From Cephalotus follicularis (Eukaryota; Streptophyta; Magnoliopsida; Oxalidales; Cephalotaceae): DNA of 64,000 bases. How positions within the stretch are numbered: position 1 is the stretch's first letter; each line of letters begins with the position of its first letter. Made by a program: the position numbers and the translations under genes. Below are positions 11,100 to 23,162 of this stretch, piece after piece. The notes under the pieces were generated by a model, which was given only the letters and a program-made list of their open reading frames with translations, was not told the origin of the DNA and did not search any database. Location of the stretch: the NCBI GenBank assembly GCA_001972305.1, contig BDDD01005069.1:62001-126000 (forward strand), in the 5' to 3' direction.

Positions 11100-14000
11100 T
11101 TCGATGGCTCAGCCATCGGCTCTTCTACGTCCTCACATCTTACTCAGATCCACACCAGGACTATGCGCCTGGATTTTCCCCGCTTCGATGGCACCGATCC
11201 CCTTGGGTGGATATTCAAAGCCGAGCGGTTGTTCGAATACCACCACACTACCGGCGACCAACGATTAATGATCTCCTCCTTCCACATGGATGACAAGGCC
11301 CTCCAGTGGTTGCAATGGATGCACCGGAATGGCTACTTTACCACATGGAAAGGATTCACCAAGGTGTTGGAAAATCGTTTTGGACCTTCATAATTCAAAG
11401 ACCACCAAGGTACCTTAGCGAAGCTCACTCAAATCACCACGGTGGCCGATTATCAGTCCCAATTTGAAGCATAGGCCAATCGCACCACCAATCTCACTCT
11501 TTCGTTCCTCATTAGTTGCTTTGTTTCTGGGATAAGGGCTGATATCAGAAGCAAGGTACTGGCCTTCCAACCCATTACGATGGCCCAAGCTATGGGCCTA
11601 GCTCGTTTCCATGAGGCCATGCTGTTGGAATCTAGGCATGGTGCTTCACGTTCTTTTGAGTCATTCTCACATCACGAGATTCCTTCTCAGCGTGTGCTCT
11701 TACCAACACCATCTGGACCACCAACCTAACACCCTATATCCTTCAATTTTTTACCTTCCCCATAAAACACATACAACAACTAGACACATCAGGGAATACC
11801 TGTTAAACGAGTTAGCTTCTCGGAGACGAAATCTCGCAGGGAAAATGGGCTTTGCTATAACTGCGACGAGAAGTTCACCCCAAGTCATCGTTGCAAGCCT
11901 CGTTAGTTATTCCTCCTCTATGCCGATTTGGAAGATATTTCACCTGACCTCAATGAGGGTACCTCCCAACCACTCATAGAGTCTGTCATATCAGAGGAGC
12001 CAAGCCCACAATCTGAGATATCATATCACGCTTTGGTCGGTCAGGAATGTCCTCACACTTTTCGATTAATTAGGTCTATCGATGTTGTGAATTGATGATG
12101 GAATTACAAATTGATAAGAAGTTCTTCAAGTTCACTGGTAACTCGACTATCACTGCTCCATTACAGTTTCATAGCCTTTGTAGGTTAACCAACATCGATG
12201 GAGTGGCGACCCTTTTCCAATTGGAGGTTCATACAATGGTGCCTAACCAACCTGTTTATAGCAATTCCCAGCTAAGCAATTTGTTAGAAGTGCTTGCTAA
12301 AATATTAGATACACCCCAAGGGTTACCACCACCATGTTTTCATGATCATGCTATCCATTTGCAACCAAGAACACAACCAATCAACGTCCACCCTTATCGG
12401 TATCCACATTTCCAAAAAAATGAGATCGAGCGCCTGGTAACTGAAATGTTAAAAAAAGGTATTATACGTCCCAGTACCAGCCTATACGTTTCTCTAGTGA
12501 TACTAGTAAAAAAGAAAGACGACGCTTGGTATTTTGCGTTGACTACCATGCCCTCAATGCGGTGACAGTCAAGGATCCCTTCCCAATTCCTACGGTAGAA
12601 GAGCTACTTGACGATCTCCATAAGGCTCAATACTTCTCCAAACTTGATCTTCGTTCAGGGTACCACCAAATTCGTATTCCACATGGGGATATAAACAAGA
12701 ATGCATTTAGCACTCATGACGACCACTTTGAGTTACTAGTGATGCACTTCGGTCTCATAAATGCCCCATCTACCTTCCAGGCAACAATGAACTCCATATT
12801 CCAGCTGTTCCTTCACAAATTTATCCTGGTCTTTTTCGAAGACATCCTTGTGTATAGTCAAACTTGGGAGGCTCACCTATTACACCTTCGAAAAGTCCTA
12901 CAGGTCTTGAGAGAGCATAGGCTTTTCACAAAAAAATCCAAGTGCTACTTTGTGCAACTGTCAGTCGAATACTTGGACCATATCATCTCAGCCTAAGGGG
13001 TTGCCATGGATCAAATGAAGGTGGCTACCATATTGGCATGGCCCAGCCCCACATCTCTCAAAGAACTACGAGGATTCCTCGGGGTCACAAGTTATTATCA
13101 GCGCTTCATACGCCATTATGCATGGATAGCATCGCCCATTACAAATTTATTGAAACTGGATGCCTTCAATTGGAACCCGAGAGCCCAAACAACATTCACA
13201 GACTTACAGAGGGAAATCAACTCAGCTGCTATACTTGCCCTGCCAAATTTTGGATTGCCATTCAAAATTGAAACTGATGCATCAATGGTATCGGAGCAGT
13301 GCTGCTTCAAGATGGACACCCCATCGCTTTTTTTAGCAAGAAGTTACACCCTCAAAAACACCTCTCATCCGCCTACGTTCGTGAGATGTTTTCCATCACC
13401 GAGGTGGTAATGAAATGGCTCCAATACTTACTAGGGAATAAGTTCTACATAAATATCGATTAGCACAGCTTGAAAGACCTTATTGATCAGACCATACAAA
13501 CTTCGGAGCAACAAAAGTGGCTATCGAAATTATTGGGGTTTTCTTTTGAGATCTCCTATAAGCCGAGTAAGGAAAATGTTGTTGCCGATATCGTTTCTAA
13601 CTCCCCTATGGAGAATTTTGGGTTATTTTCTATAACTAGTCCTTATTTTGACTTTCATGCTTGATTACGATCGGAGCACACGTCTAATTCGGAGTTGCGC
13701 GCCATTCACATGGGCTTGTCTAAGGATCCTAATGCACACTTAGGGTATTATATTTGTGATGGGATGATCTTCTTCAAATAGAATCTACTCATTCCTACTG
13801 ATTCCTCTTTGCGAGACCAATTGCTCCAAGAATTTCAACTTTCTCCCATCGGGGGACATGCAGTTGCATTGCGCACCTATATCTGATTGTCTTCAAATTT
13901 TTTCTGGAAAAGAATAAAATCCCAGGTGCAAGACTTTGTGGCAAGAAGCCAAATATGCCAGTAGATCAAAAGAGCCAATACTTCTCCAATGGGGATCCTT

Positions 14001-15090
14001 TAACCATTGCCCATTCCCGACAAGGTTTGGGAAGACATCGCAATGGACTTCATCACCAGCCTACCGAGCTCTCATGTCAAGACAACAATAATGGTAGTAG
14101 TTGATCGTCTCACTAAATATGCTTATCTTTGTGCATTACCGAACCATTTTACAAGCCAAAAGGCTATTGGAATTTTCTTCTCAAAAATATCAAAGCTCCA
14201 TGGGGTACCTCGCACCATTGTGTCGGATAGAGATCCTCTCTTCCTTAGTTCCTTTTGGCGTGAGCTTTTTCGTCTACAATGAACCACCCTAAAGATGTTT
14301 AGTGCATACCATCCCTAAATAGATGATAAATCCGAAGTCTTAAACCGATGCTTAGAGACATAGTTGCGCAGCTTTGTGTGTGACCAACCACAGCAGTGGG
14401 TCAAGTGTTTACCTTGGGCTAAATACTGGTACAACACCGCCTTCCATAGTTCGGCGGGAATGAAACCATTCCAAGCCGTTTATGGTAGACCTCCTCCCAT
14501 TATTAGGCACACTATATACAGGGGACGACATTCAATAAAGATGTAGAGCATGAACTTATCCAAAGGGATGACCTACTCTATTAGCTAAAACATAATCTGT
14601 CCAGGTCTCAACCATGCATGAAAAATCAAGCTGACAAACACTGCTCGGACATTCAATTTAAGGTAGGAGATTAGGTCTTTGTGAAGCTACAACCTTACTG
14701 GCAACATTCTGTGGCTTTACATAGCAATTAGAAACTTAGTAGGCACTTATTCAAGCCTTTCAAGGTACTAGCACGCATTGGACCTGGAGCTTATGACCTG
14801 GAGCTTCCCTCTGCTGCCCGTATTCACCCCATTTTTCATGTCTCTATTCTGAAGAAATGCATTGGCAACCCTGAGAATAAAAAAACACCACTTCCCTCAT
14901 TGACAACCGATTTTGGTCCCATTTTGTAACCAGTAGCAGTGCTGCACCAACGCAAATTGAAACGTCAAGGTGCTTGGACTGAGCAAGAACTTATGCAATG
15001 GGAGAGTTAGCACCCGAAAATACCACTTAGGAGGATGTGTCAAAGTTGCATCGATTATTTCCTTAAGGTTCTTTTTGACGGGGAGAGTGA

Positions 15091-18000
15091 TGATACGCAT
15101 CAGACCCAGATCAGCACAGATGGGTTGAATGACCAGGTCAACAAAGGCTCAATAGATTTTAGAATCAACTGACAACGTAAGAGAATAAGAATGAAACAGA
15201 AACCAATCATGACACACCCAGACTCAGACCGCTGGAATCTGTCGTGCCCACTACGAAGCCAAGCCTCTCATTAGAGACTCGCTTCGTAGGTTCAGCAGAA
15301 CAGAGTTTCAGAAATACATTTTTAAATAGAAGAATTTCTTCAAACCATTAAATAAACAGAAAAGTTTCTTCAAAAACTTGAAAATAATTCTAACTCTTAA
15401 ATTTTTACGAAAATCGGGCATGTAGTATTCGTTTATCGGACTATGCCCCATGTAAAGAAAAACACAGTTTTATAAAATGGGCACAACCCTTCTAAAAAAA
15501 ACCATAAAAACATTTATCTAAAAACATAAGAAATGCAGAAATTTAAATGTTAATGGCATGAATGATATGCATGCGTTGACTCTGGTAGGCATGTCCTTGT
15601 GGTCTCACATCAACAGACTGACTGACTACGGCTGACAGAACTCAACAGACTAACCTGTCAGAACTAAAAACAAAAAAAAAACAGAGGGGTTAGTCCACAT
15701 GACTAGTGAGACGGAACAAAAGACTCAGTGGAGTTTTGCTCACATAAAAAATGTTTTTGCAGAAAATATATAAAAATATAAAACAACTGAAATAGAATTT
15801 CAGAAACAGAATAAAAATCCACGATCTGAATTATAAAATAGATTAAAACAACTTAAATAAGCATAAAACCAGATCAGTTCTTTCAAACAGATTTAAATCA
15901 TCAGAATTTCAGATATATAAAATAATTAACAGAGTTTAAACAGAATAAATATATAAATAGGCAATGGGTCTACTAGGTAAGGACCTGGGCCCCTTTGGGC
16001 CGAATGTCCAGCAAAAATAGTGGCAATGACACCGTCGTGTCAAAGCATCATCAGAAATGTCATACACGTGCAGACAATGCCTCTTATGGGCATAAGATAA
16101 GTAACCAATACAATACCGAGATCACCATGCATCTAAACATATTTAACATATTTCAGACATATTCAAAAAATCACCAATACCTCAAAACAGATTCAAAACA
16201 GATTCAAACGGATTTAAAACAGATTCTGACAGATACAGAAATCATCAACGTATCAACACAGACTTAAAACAGATTTCAAACAGATACAGAAATCGTTTTT
16301 CTTTCAATTACAAATATAACTGAAAATATCGTCATACTATGACTATCATCGTGTGAGCATTTGAAAAGCACTAAAAGAAAGTTTCAGACATTAAAACTTA
16401 AACATCTTTCAGAAACAGAGTAAATCCAAATTCATTCAGATACGGAAATACATAAGGGAAAACGTCAAACATTCAAACCATTTAAAAGAACTTCAGAATA
16501 AAAAGGGTTAAAGAAAGGTGTACCACTCACAGAACAGATAAGCAAGTTTCACGACTGGTCGCCTCCATGGCCGACCTCAAAGGTAGGATCCTCTACCGAC
16601 AGACAGACAAACAGACAATAGACTATCAGAATTCACACTTGTACTAAGACGTGAAATGCGTTATGCAATGAAATACGTGCAGATGTCAGAAAACTATAAC
16701 CGGTCAAAACGGTCAATAACATCAGAAGTCCGATAGTTAAAAACATCATTTAAACCTTTTATTAAACATTCTTTCTAAATTATTAAAATAACTCCAAGTG
16801 GTTGCCCAGATTATCCAATTTTGAATCAATTACACAATTCAAGCTCGTTATATAACAGAAACAGATACATAGATACAGAATACAACAAAAAACAGAATTA
16901 ACAGAGAAAAGTTTAAAGTTTACTGAAATCAGACAGAATGGAGCACGGAGCTGGAATCTCATAATGAAATTGGAACGGATCACGCCTATGCGGAAAACGG
17001 AGTAAGAATGCTGGATGCGTCTGAAACGCGCTGTCAAAGGCTGCCGGATCGTGGGCTCACTGGTTGCCGCTGGCCTGCGCGTGTCAGCCACACGCGGCTG
17101 TGGCACAACCGCAGGGTTGGATCTGGAACGCCGGAGGACGAGGATCACGGATTTGAGGCACGTTGGTCACGGCGCCGCCGCATCTGGCGGGAACGAGCAG
17201 GTTGATCGTGGCTGCCTTCGTCGCCGATCTGTGCTGCCAGCGTTGCCATGGGTCAGGGTTGGTCGGGTTCAACTCGCCTTGATGCCAAGATGCCGAATCT
17301 GGGCTCGCCTTGCCGTGACGGTCACCGGAGATGGAGATATGGCACAAAACAGAGGTGGGGAGAAAGAAAGGGCTGGCCAGGCGCATGGGGGCCGCTGCAG
17401 GCGCCGGGGTGGCGTCCGGTGTGAACGGGAGGTCACTGCGGTCACGTCGTTGCCTTCGCCGGCGTCACTTCGGCAGTGACGCCGACGGCATGAGCAGAGA
17501 GAGAGAATGGCAAAGAGGAGAGAGAGAGAGAGAAACAAAAAATGAGAAAAACTTGGCATTTCACATATATATTATACCATAAAAGACTAAGTTTTTGTCC
17601 AGGATTAAACCGATACGAACAGCAATTGGATGTTTAGGACATACCACTTGGCTTATTTCCTGAATTCAGCAGTCATTTCAGTAAAACATCATTTAATTTA
17701 CAGTAAGGAAATTAAATTTGTTATGCAGAAAAACCATCAGAATGAAATCACTATAGTAAAAATTTCATTAATGTCGCGATGCATATGTCATGAATGCCAG
17801 AAAAATAGACTAACAGATGGATAGATAGACAGAAGGCCACGAAGTATAGACTCAAACTACTGGGACACGGATGTCACAAATCAGGTTGGCAGATTATGTG
17901 AGCTTGCAAAACAAGGAAAAAATAACCGCCAAAACAGAATAGAAAAAGCGGAGGAAGGATTGTCACATGGTGTGCGTGATTATACCGATTCCTTTTACTA

Positions 18001-18185
18001 TATATATCTCTCTCTCTCTCTCTTCTTACCATTCTATTTTTGTATTGAGGTAGCTACCTCTTTTAGCAGCATAATATTTCATATTCTAGTTGAATAAGAG
18101 AATATCAACCGAAGTTCTTCTTTAAATACATTGTGTAGTGAGTACTGTTGATTCTGTGTTGATATCATTGTGTGAAGAGTTATAT
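15091..18185 (+). repeat. 3' LTR of the gypsy element, split by a solo LTR
   Basis: Arms 15091-15209 and 17879-18185 join to match the 455 bp 5' LTR. The break carries the 5 bp duplication AATCA on both sides of the inserted element. Confidence 0.88.
15210..17878 (-). mobile_element. Solo LTR, 2669 bp (Tekay/Del-like Ty3/gypsy), perfect AATCA target duplication
   Basis: Starts TGACACACCCAGACTC and ends GACACGGATGTCACA; AATCA occurs at 15205-15209 and 17879-17883. Read on the minus strand it starts TGTGACATCC and ends GGGTGTGTCA, as long gypsy LTRs do. There are no gag or pol motifs, so it is a lone LTR left by recombination between two LTRs. A GC-rich block at 17000-17480 stands out from the AT-rich remainder and yields several overlapping spurious ORFs on both strands; it may be the transcribed leader of the LTR. 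It is younger than the gypsy element it interrupts. Confidence 0.85.
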
Positions 18186-18525
18186 AATTATAATTTTATT
18201 AATAGATTCATCATATTCAAAAAATATAAATGATATCGAACATATTTCTTTTTTTGACAAATACTACTTGTTTTCAAGGCACAATTAATCCAACATGTCA
18301 TCCTGTGATTTACAAACCCCGACAACACTTCTCCCATGTGGATTTCGTTCGTTAGAGGAGAGCATTACTAATGCATATCAAATAGGGAAATGATGAAATC
18401 ATAGCAAAAAATTAATTGATTTATAATATTTTTCTTTTTTTTTTCTCACATGTTAGATATGGATCAATCAATTTTTGTTTTCATTGCTCTTAATTTATCA
18501 TCACCTATTAAGCAAACTTGATTTT
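18186..18525. repeat. KCS 3'-flank duplication, copy 1, second part
   Basis: Resumes the collinear match to copy 2: ATCGAACATATTTCTTT near 18236 against ATCAAACATATTTCTTT near 31929, then GTGATTTACAAACCCC..ACAAC..TTCTCCCATGTGGATTT near 18306 against the same phrase near 32171, and ATTACTAATGCATA near 18365 and 32229. The match stops at about 18395, before the position where a KCS coding region would start. The copia element follows directly, with target duplication ATTTT at 18521-18525. Confidence 0.75.
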
Positions 18526-18984
18526 TGTTGTGATCTTGCTTCAGTAATCTCTAACAACCTAACAACAAAGTTTAATCAAGCAAAACAATAAAAATAAATC
18601 GACACAAGATTTACGTGGTTCAATCAAAGTGATCTATGTCCACCGGCAGAGGTGATATGGATTTTACTATGTGAATATAAGATTACAATTGGCTTCTCTC
18701 TCATTAACGTTGTTGCTCTATATGTTTCTATCAGTTGTACTTACATATTTATAGTGTAAGAACCCAAAAAAAAAAACCTACCCAACCCGTTACAAAAATG
18801 GGCTCTAGGCTTATTTTCCCAACGCATCAGCCCTCAGGAAACGCGAGTGTCCTCTCCTGGTTAAAAGCGTCGACAGTTATCTGCTTTCAGTTTAAAAAAC
18901 GTCAATGGTTTATGCTGAAACGTCGACTGTTAGCTTGAAAGCGTCGGCGCTTTTGACCCAAGAAATTCAAGGCATAATTCAACG
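18526..18984 (-). repeat. 3' LTR of the copia element (459 bp)
   Basis: Matches 30160-30618 along its length. A purine-rich tract (AAGGAGGAGA on the minus strand) abuts its inner edge. It holds the AAGCGTCGACAGTT-type word array at 18863-18955. Confidence 0.92.
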
Positions 18985-20689
18985 AATCTCCTCCTTGACT
19001 TGAATTTCCATCTTCACATCAGCTACTCCAAACCATCACCTCTGCCATCTCAAGAGATTATTTACAGCATCCAATTAAGTTCAAGCAAAGCTTGAACTTC
19101 TCTCCAGGAATTTGCTTTGACAACATATTAGCTGGATTCCCGGCTGTAGCTATCTTCTGAACTAAAATTTCACCCCCTTTGATAACATCCCAAATGAAGT
19201 GATATTTGACACTAAGTGTTTGGTTCTCTCATGAAACATCTGATTCTTATTAAGATGAATGACACTTTGGCTATCACAATACATCGTCGAAACCTGCTGT
19301 ATCAAACAAAGACTACCAACTAAACCACGCAACCAGATAGATTCTTTCACTGCTTCAGTCAATACCATGTATTCTGCCTCCGTCGTAGACAAGGCCACTG
19401 TTGGTTGCAAAGTTGCCTTCCATGTCACCTGCATAATCAAAATCTGAATAACCCACAACATCCATACTAGCAGTGCCACTGATACCATAAACTAAGCCAA
19501 CATCTGTAAATCCTCTTAAGTATCTCATTATCCATTTCACAGCATCCCAGTGAGTTTCTCATGTATTAACCATATACATGCTAATCACACTCACAGCGTG
19601 TGAAATATCTGGTCTAGTGGACACCATGACATACATTAGACTACCAACTGCACTAGCTTAAGGAACACGATACATGTGCTCCACCTCAGCCTCAGTCTTT
19701 GGCGAGAATGAATCTGACAATTTAAAGTGTCCGGCCAACGGGGTATTCACTGGTTTAGATTTTTCAATTCTATATTTCTTCTGATACGTATAATCGTCTT
19801 TCTTGATAATCCCTTTGGATCTCCATACCCAATATCTTCTTAGCATCACACAAATCCTTCATTTCGAATTCACTACTTAACTAAGCCTTCAATCTGTTGA
19901 TCTCAAATTTATCATTCGATGCAATCAACATGTCATCAACATATAAAAACAGATACACAAAAGAACCATCCGGGAGTTTCTTCAAGTACACACAACTATC
20001 ATACTCACATCGACAATAACTGTTCTTGATCATAAATGTATAAAACCTTTTGTACCACTGTCTTGGGGACTGCTTCAATCCATACAAGGATTTTTTAAGT
20101 AGACACAAATTATCTTCTTTCCCGATAACCTTCTGGCTAAGGCATGTAAATCTGTTCATCTAACTCACCATGTAAGAACGTTTTCTTGACATCCAGTTGC
20201 TCAAGTTCCAAGTCTTGAACCGTGTCCGCATGAATGTATCTCAGCAGTGGTTTAATCTGCCTCCTCTCTCTGCCTCTAGCAAAACTGTATTGTTGCTCCT
20301 TAACCGCTCCATCTTCATTCTGATCTTGCGATTCTAGTCGATTTGACTGATTGGAAGAACCTTCATCTGTCCTTCCAGGAGCTTCTAAGTCAAGCTCCAC
20401 CCGTTTTTATACACCAAAGCCTTTCTCACCATTCTCAATAGACTTTTTCTTCTGGTTGACCATAGTAGACTCATCAAATGTCACATCTCTAGTAATAAGA
20501 AATTTTGGGAACTTGGGATTTTCAATGCACCACAACCGATACCCTTTCACCACATTTGCATATCCTAGAAATATGCACTTTTTTACCCTCGGCTCAAGTT
20601 TACCATCATTCACGTTAGCATAAGCAGGACAACCAAATACTTTCAAACCAGAATAATCACCTGCGGTACCTGACCATACCTCCTGTGGA

Positions 20690-21125
20690 CACTACTAAAA
20701 AATAGGTCAACGGCGAGGGCACTTCCCCTCGCTGTTGACTCAACGGCGAGGGGAAAAAACCCTCACCAAACGCTTCCTCGCCGTCCACTTCACGAGGACA
20801 CGGTGAGGGTACGGCGAGGGTTAGTTCCCCTCGACGTATATTTCCTTTGCCACTGCGAGGGTATGCCTAGGGATGGATCCCCTTGTTGTCATACCCTCAC
20901 CACGGTGAGGGTAGGTTCCCCCTCCTCGCCACGCCCTCGCCATGGTGAGGGTATAGCTAGGGAAGCTCCCCCTCGACTTCATCTGCTCGTACAAGCATAT
21001 ACCCTCACCAACCCTTGCCGTGCCCTTGCCAGGGCGAGGGTTATGGCCCTCGATGTTTGGATTTTCTGCAGAATTAAGAGGGCATTACCCTCACAATGCC
21101 CTCGCCATGCCCTCACAGCATAATC
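20690..21125. repeat. CACTA left subterminal repeat region
   Basis: Many copies, in both orientations, of a word close to GGCGAGGG / CCCTCGCC within about 430 bp. The same region occurs in the 10187 derivative. It gives chance ORFs (20803-21123, and 10137-10605 in the derivative) that are not genes. Confidence 0.85.
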
Positions 21126-21342
21126 CATTCCCTATATCCAAGCAAAACCTGTAATTCATTTCAGCAGCAGCCACAATAACAGTTTCTATTTCACAATTGT
21201 GTAATTGACTCCATCCATAACTACTAAATGACACATTTCATGCACATTAAACTAACAAAACAATGTAAATGAGCTTTATAGTACATTTATAAAAAGTGTA
21301 ATACGTTTACAAACAATCTTAAAATGTTTCAAGCACAACAAA

Positions 21343-23004
21343 CTACGACTCGTCATCGCTATCGTCCGAGTCTTGAGATGGCTGGAAGTGGGGTGCCGAG
21401 TCCGCGATGAACTTTGATCAGATGATGTGCGTCTGGACTGAGACGCCATCATCTGTATCATGTGAACCATAAAAGTCTCCATCGTCGTCTGCAGATGGTC
21501 CACCTGCTGGTGATTCTCTGAGACCTCGCCAAAACATACGTCCATCCATAGGCCGACCACTGATGGCTGTGAAATGAATGGGTGACTCTGAGTTCCCATT
21601 CCTGGCTGAGCACCTCGAAGTGCTTGTGGTAGCATCTTCGTGGAAGTCATGTAGTTCCTCAATCCATGGATCTTGCCCTTCCGCGAACCTCCAGTAGCCT
21701 CTATCCATGCCACAATGTCGAAGGGAGCCGGCCTGCTAGGACCGTCTGGCCCCTCCACAGTATCTGGCCTGGCAGCAGTCTGGTACTTCTCCTATAAAAA
21801 AATACAAGATTAATCAGATAAGTGATTGACATATAAAGGGTAATTGACATATTCATTTCAGTTTGTGACTCACCATCCTCTCCATTATAATAGGAGGTGG
21901 AAGAGTATCATTCCCCGCCTTCCGATGGGTGTCGTGGTATACATCCTCAATCATTTTCCCCTTGGCCTCCTACAAGTCAAATGGTATTTCGAATTAGTTT
22001 GAAACACAAATTAAGTTTATTAAGCACCGTAATTATAAATTAAGTTTATTACTTACCCCAATCTGAAGTTGTCTTTCCATAGTGTAACTACAGCCAATGT
22101 AGGTGGTGTGTGCTTCGTTCTCCCTATTGGCGGCATTTGCTCTTGCCCGCTTCTGAAAATCCTTGGACAACCACCGGTCCACCATTTCTTTCCACACTAG
22201 TCGTGGTATCTCTACAGGGCCATGCTGCTTGCACTCATGGCTCATCTGCTGCATATCGGCGCCCCTTATTGCCTTCTTCCTATAGTTATGCATCCATTTT
22301 GGGTAATTCTCCTGCGCGTAACTATAGAATGAAAGCCTGATGTGTGCATTAGATGGTAGAAAGTGGGAGTAGTTCTACAAAACATCAGTGCCAAACAACG
22401 AGTTTAAAAAATATCTTGAATAATATTGATTGTTAACTGAAATAATTTTACCCACAAATAGCTTCTCCCATTGTAGTTCCATCTCTGAATCGGGCCACTG
22501 GCTCCACGTGGTCCATGGTTGTAGTATTCTGCTCTTGATGATGGACGTTATGGTGTTCTTCACGTCCATCTCCTCAAAACACCTACAATTAAACAAATAT
22601 TAGCACCAACATCATAGGTTAGTTTTAAAAAATGTATTCGAATTACTAGTTATTTACCCATTGGCACTGAGATGCCGAATAGTCCTAGAACCCTCAACCC
22701 CCGACGAGGGCAAGTCCGCTCCCCTACTAGCTCCCCTCATCCGTCGCTGATGGGTACCTAATTCAAAAATATGGTTACGTTTCACTGTAAACATATATAA
22801 CAAAATATAATAAAAAAGTTTCGACAATACGAAAAACGGTTTAAGGTCAAATATCGTGACATAACAAATTTCCTTACTAGCACTGGGAACATTGGTATCC
22901 TGCTCCCATTTGTCTAACTCCATGGAGTCCATCTCGGGACACATAGATCCGGAGAGTGTGGTGGAATCTCCAGGGATAGAGAAACGCGTGACTCTGCGAG
23001 GCAT
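21343..23004 (-). CDS. CACTA second gene, TNPA/Ptta-like DNA-binding protein, several exons
   Basis: The likely start is ATG 23004 (MPRRVTRFSIPG), with a donor GTAAGG near 22878 after NVPSAS. The next exon (about 22757-22660) starts after an AG acceptor with GTHQRRMRGASRG. Further exons at about 22590-22450 and 22370-22040 encode WPDSEMELQWEKLF and then WKEMVDRWLSKDFQKRARAN..NR, which resembles the plant transposase Ptta/En/Spm domain. A later exon near 21960-21890 has KGKMIEDVYHDTHRKAG. The last (about 21780-21343) ends in the acidic run DSDDSDDES. By analogy with TNPA of En/Spm the product would bind the subterminal words at both ends and assist transposition in the nucleus. It follows the transposase gene by about 160 bp on the same strand. 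Exon borders are read by eye; one frame change near the C-terminus is possible. Confidence 0.65.
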
Positions 23005-23162
23005 ATCAGCAAGAACTCACCGTATTTAAAAATGACACAAACTACATGCAGTTGTCCTACTATATATTATCAAATTACAATGTCGTGACATAACAAATTA
23101 TCAGATTAAGAATAATATCGCGAACAGTATTTACTACATATACTACACTATTAACTTACAGT

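Larger units (their letters stand above)
9478..18185 (+). mobile_element. Ty3/gypsy LTR retrotransposon fossil (broken), hosting two later insertions
   Basis: The 5' LTR is 9478-9932. The 3' LTR begins at 15091 after a purine-rich tract (GGGAGAGTGA) and ends near 18185, split by another element. Flanking 5-mers GATTA and AATTA are a near-match target duplication. The gag region starts at ATG 9959 and resumes after the CACTA insertion, with the retrotransposon gag phrase FPRFDGTDPLGWIFKAE near 11175. Reverse transcriptase lies at about 12400-12990, RNase H at 13000-13660, integrase at 13790-14560 and a GPY/F-like integrase tail (HPIFHVSILK) near 14825. The order gag-RT-RH-INT places it in Ty3/gypsy; the lineage is not assigned. 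LTR arms are about 90% identical by eye, suggesting several million years. The coding region is broken in more than ten places. Confidence 0.9.

Noticed and set aside
10815-11393. 192-codon ORF read as a gene
   Set aside because: It starts in the CACTA derivative and runs into the gag region of the gypsy host; it is a chance fusion across an insertion boundary.
17015-17582. Overlapping ORFs on both strands as possible genes
   Set aside because: They lie in the GC-rich block of a solo LTR, have biased composition and no recognised domain.
20803-21123. Arg-rich ORF in the CACTA left end
   Set aside because: Comes from the subterminal repeat words; the same happens at 10137-10605.
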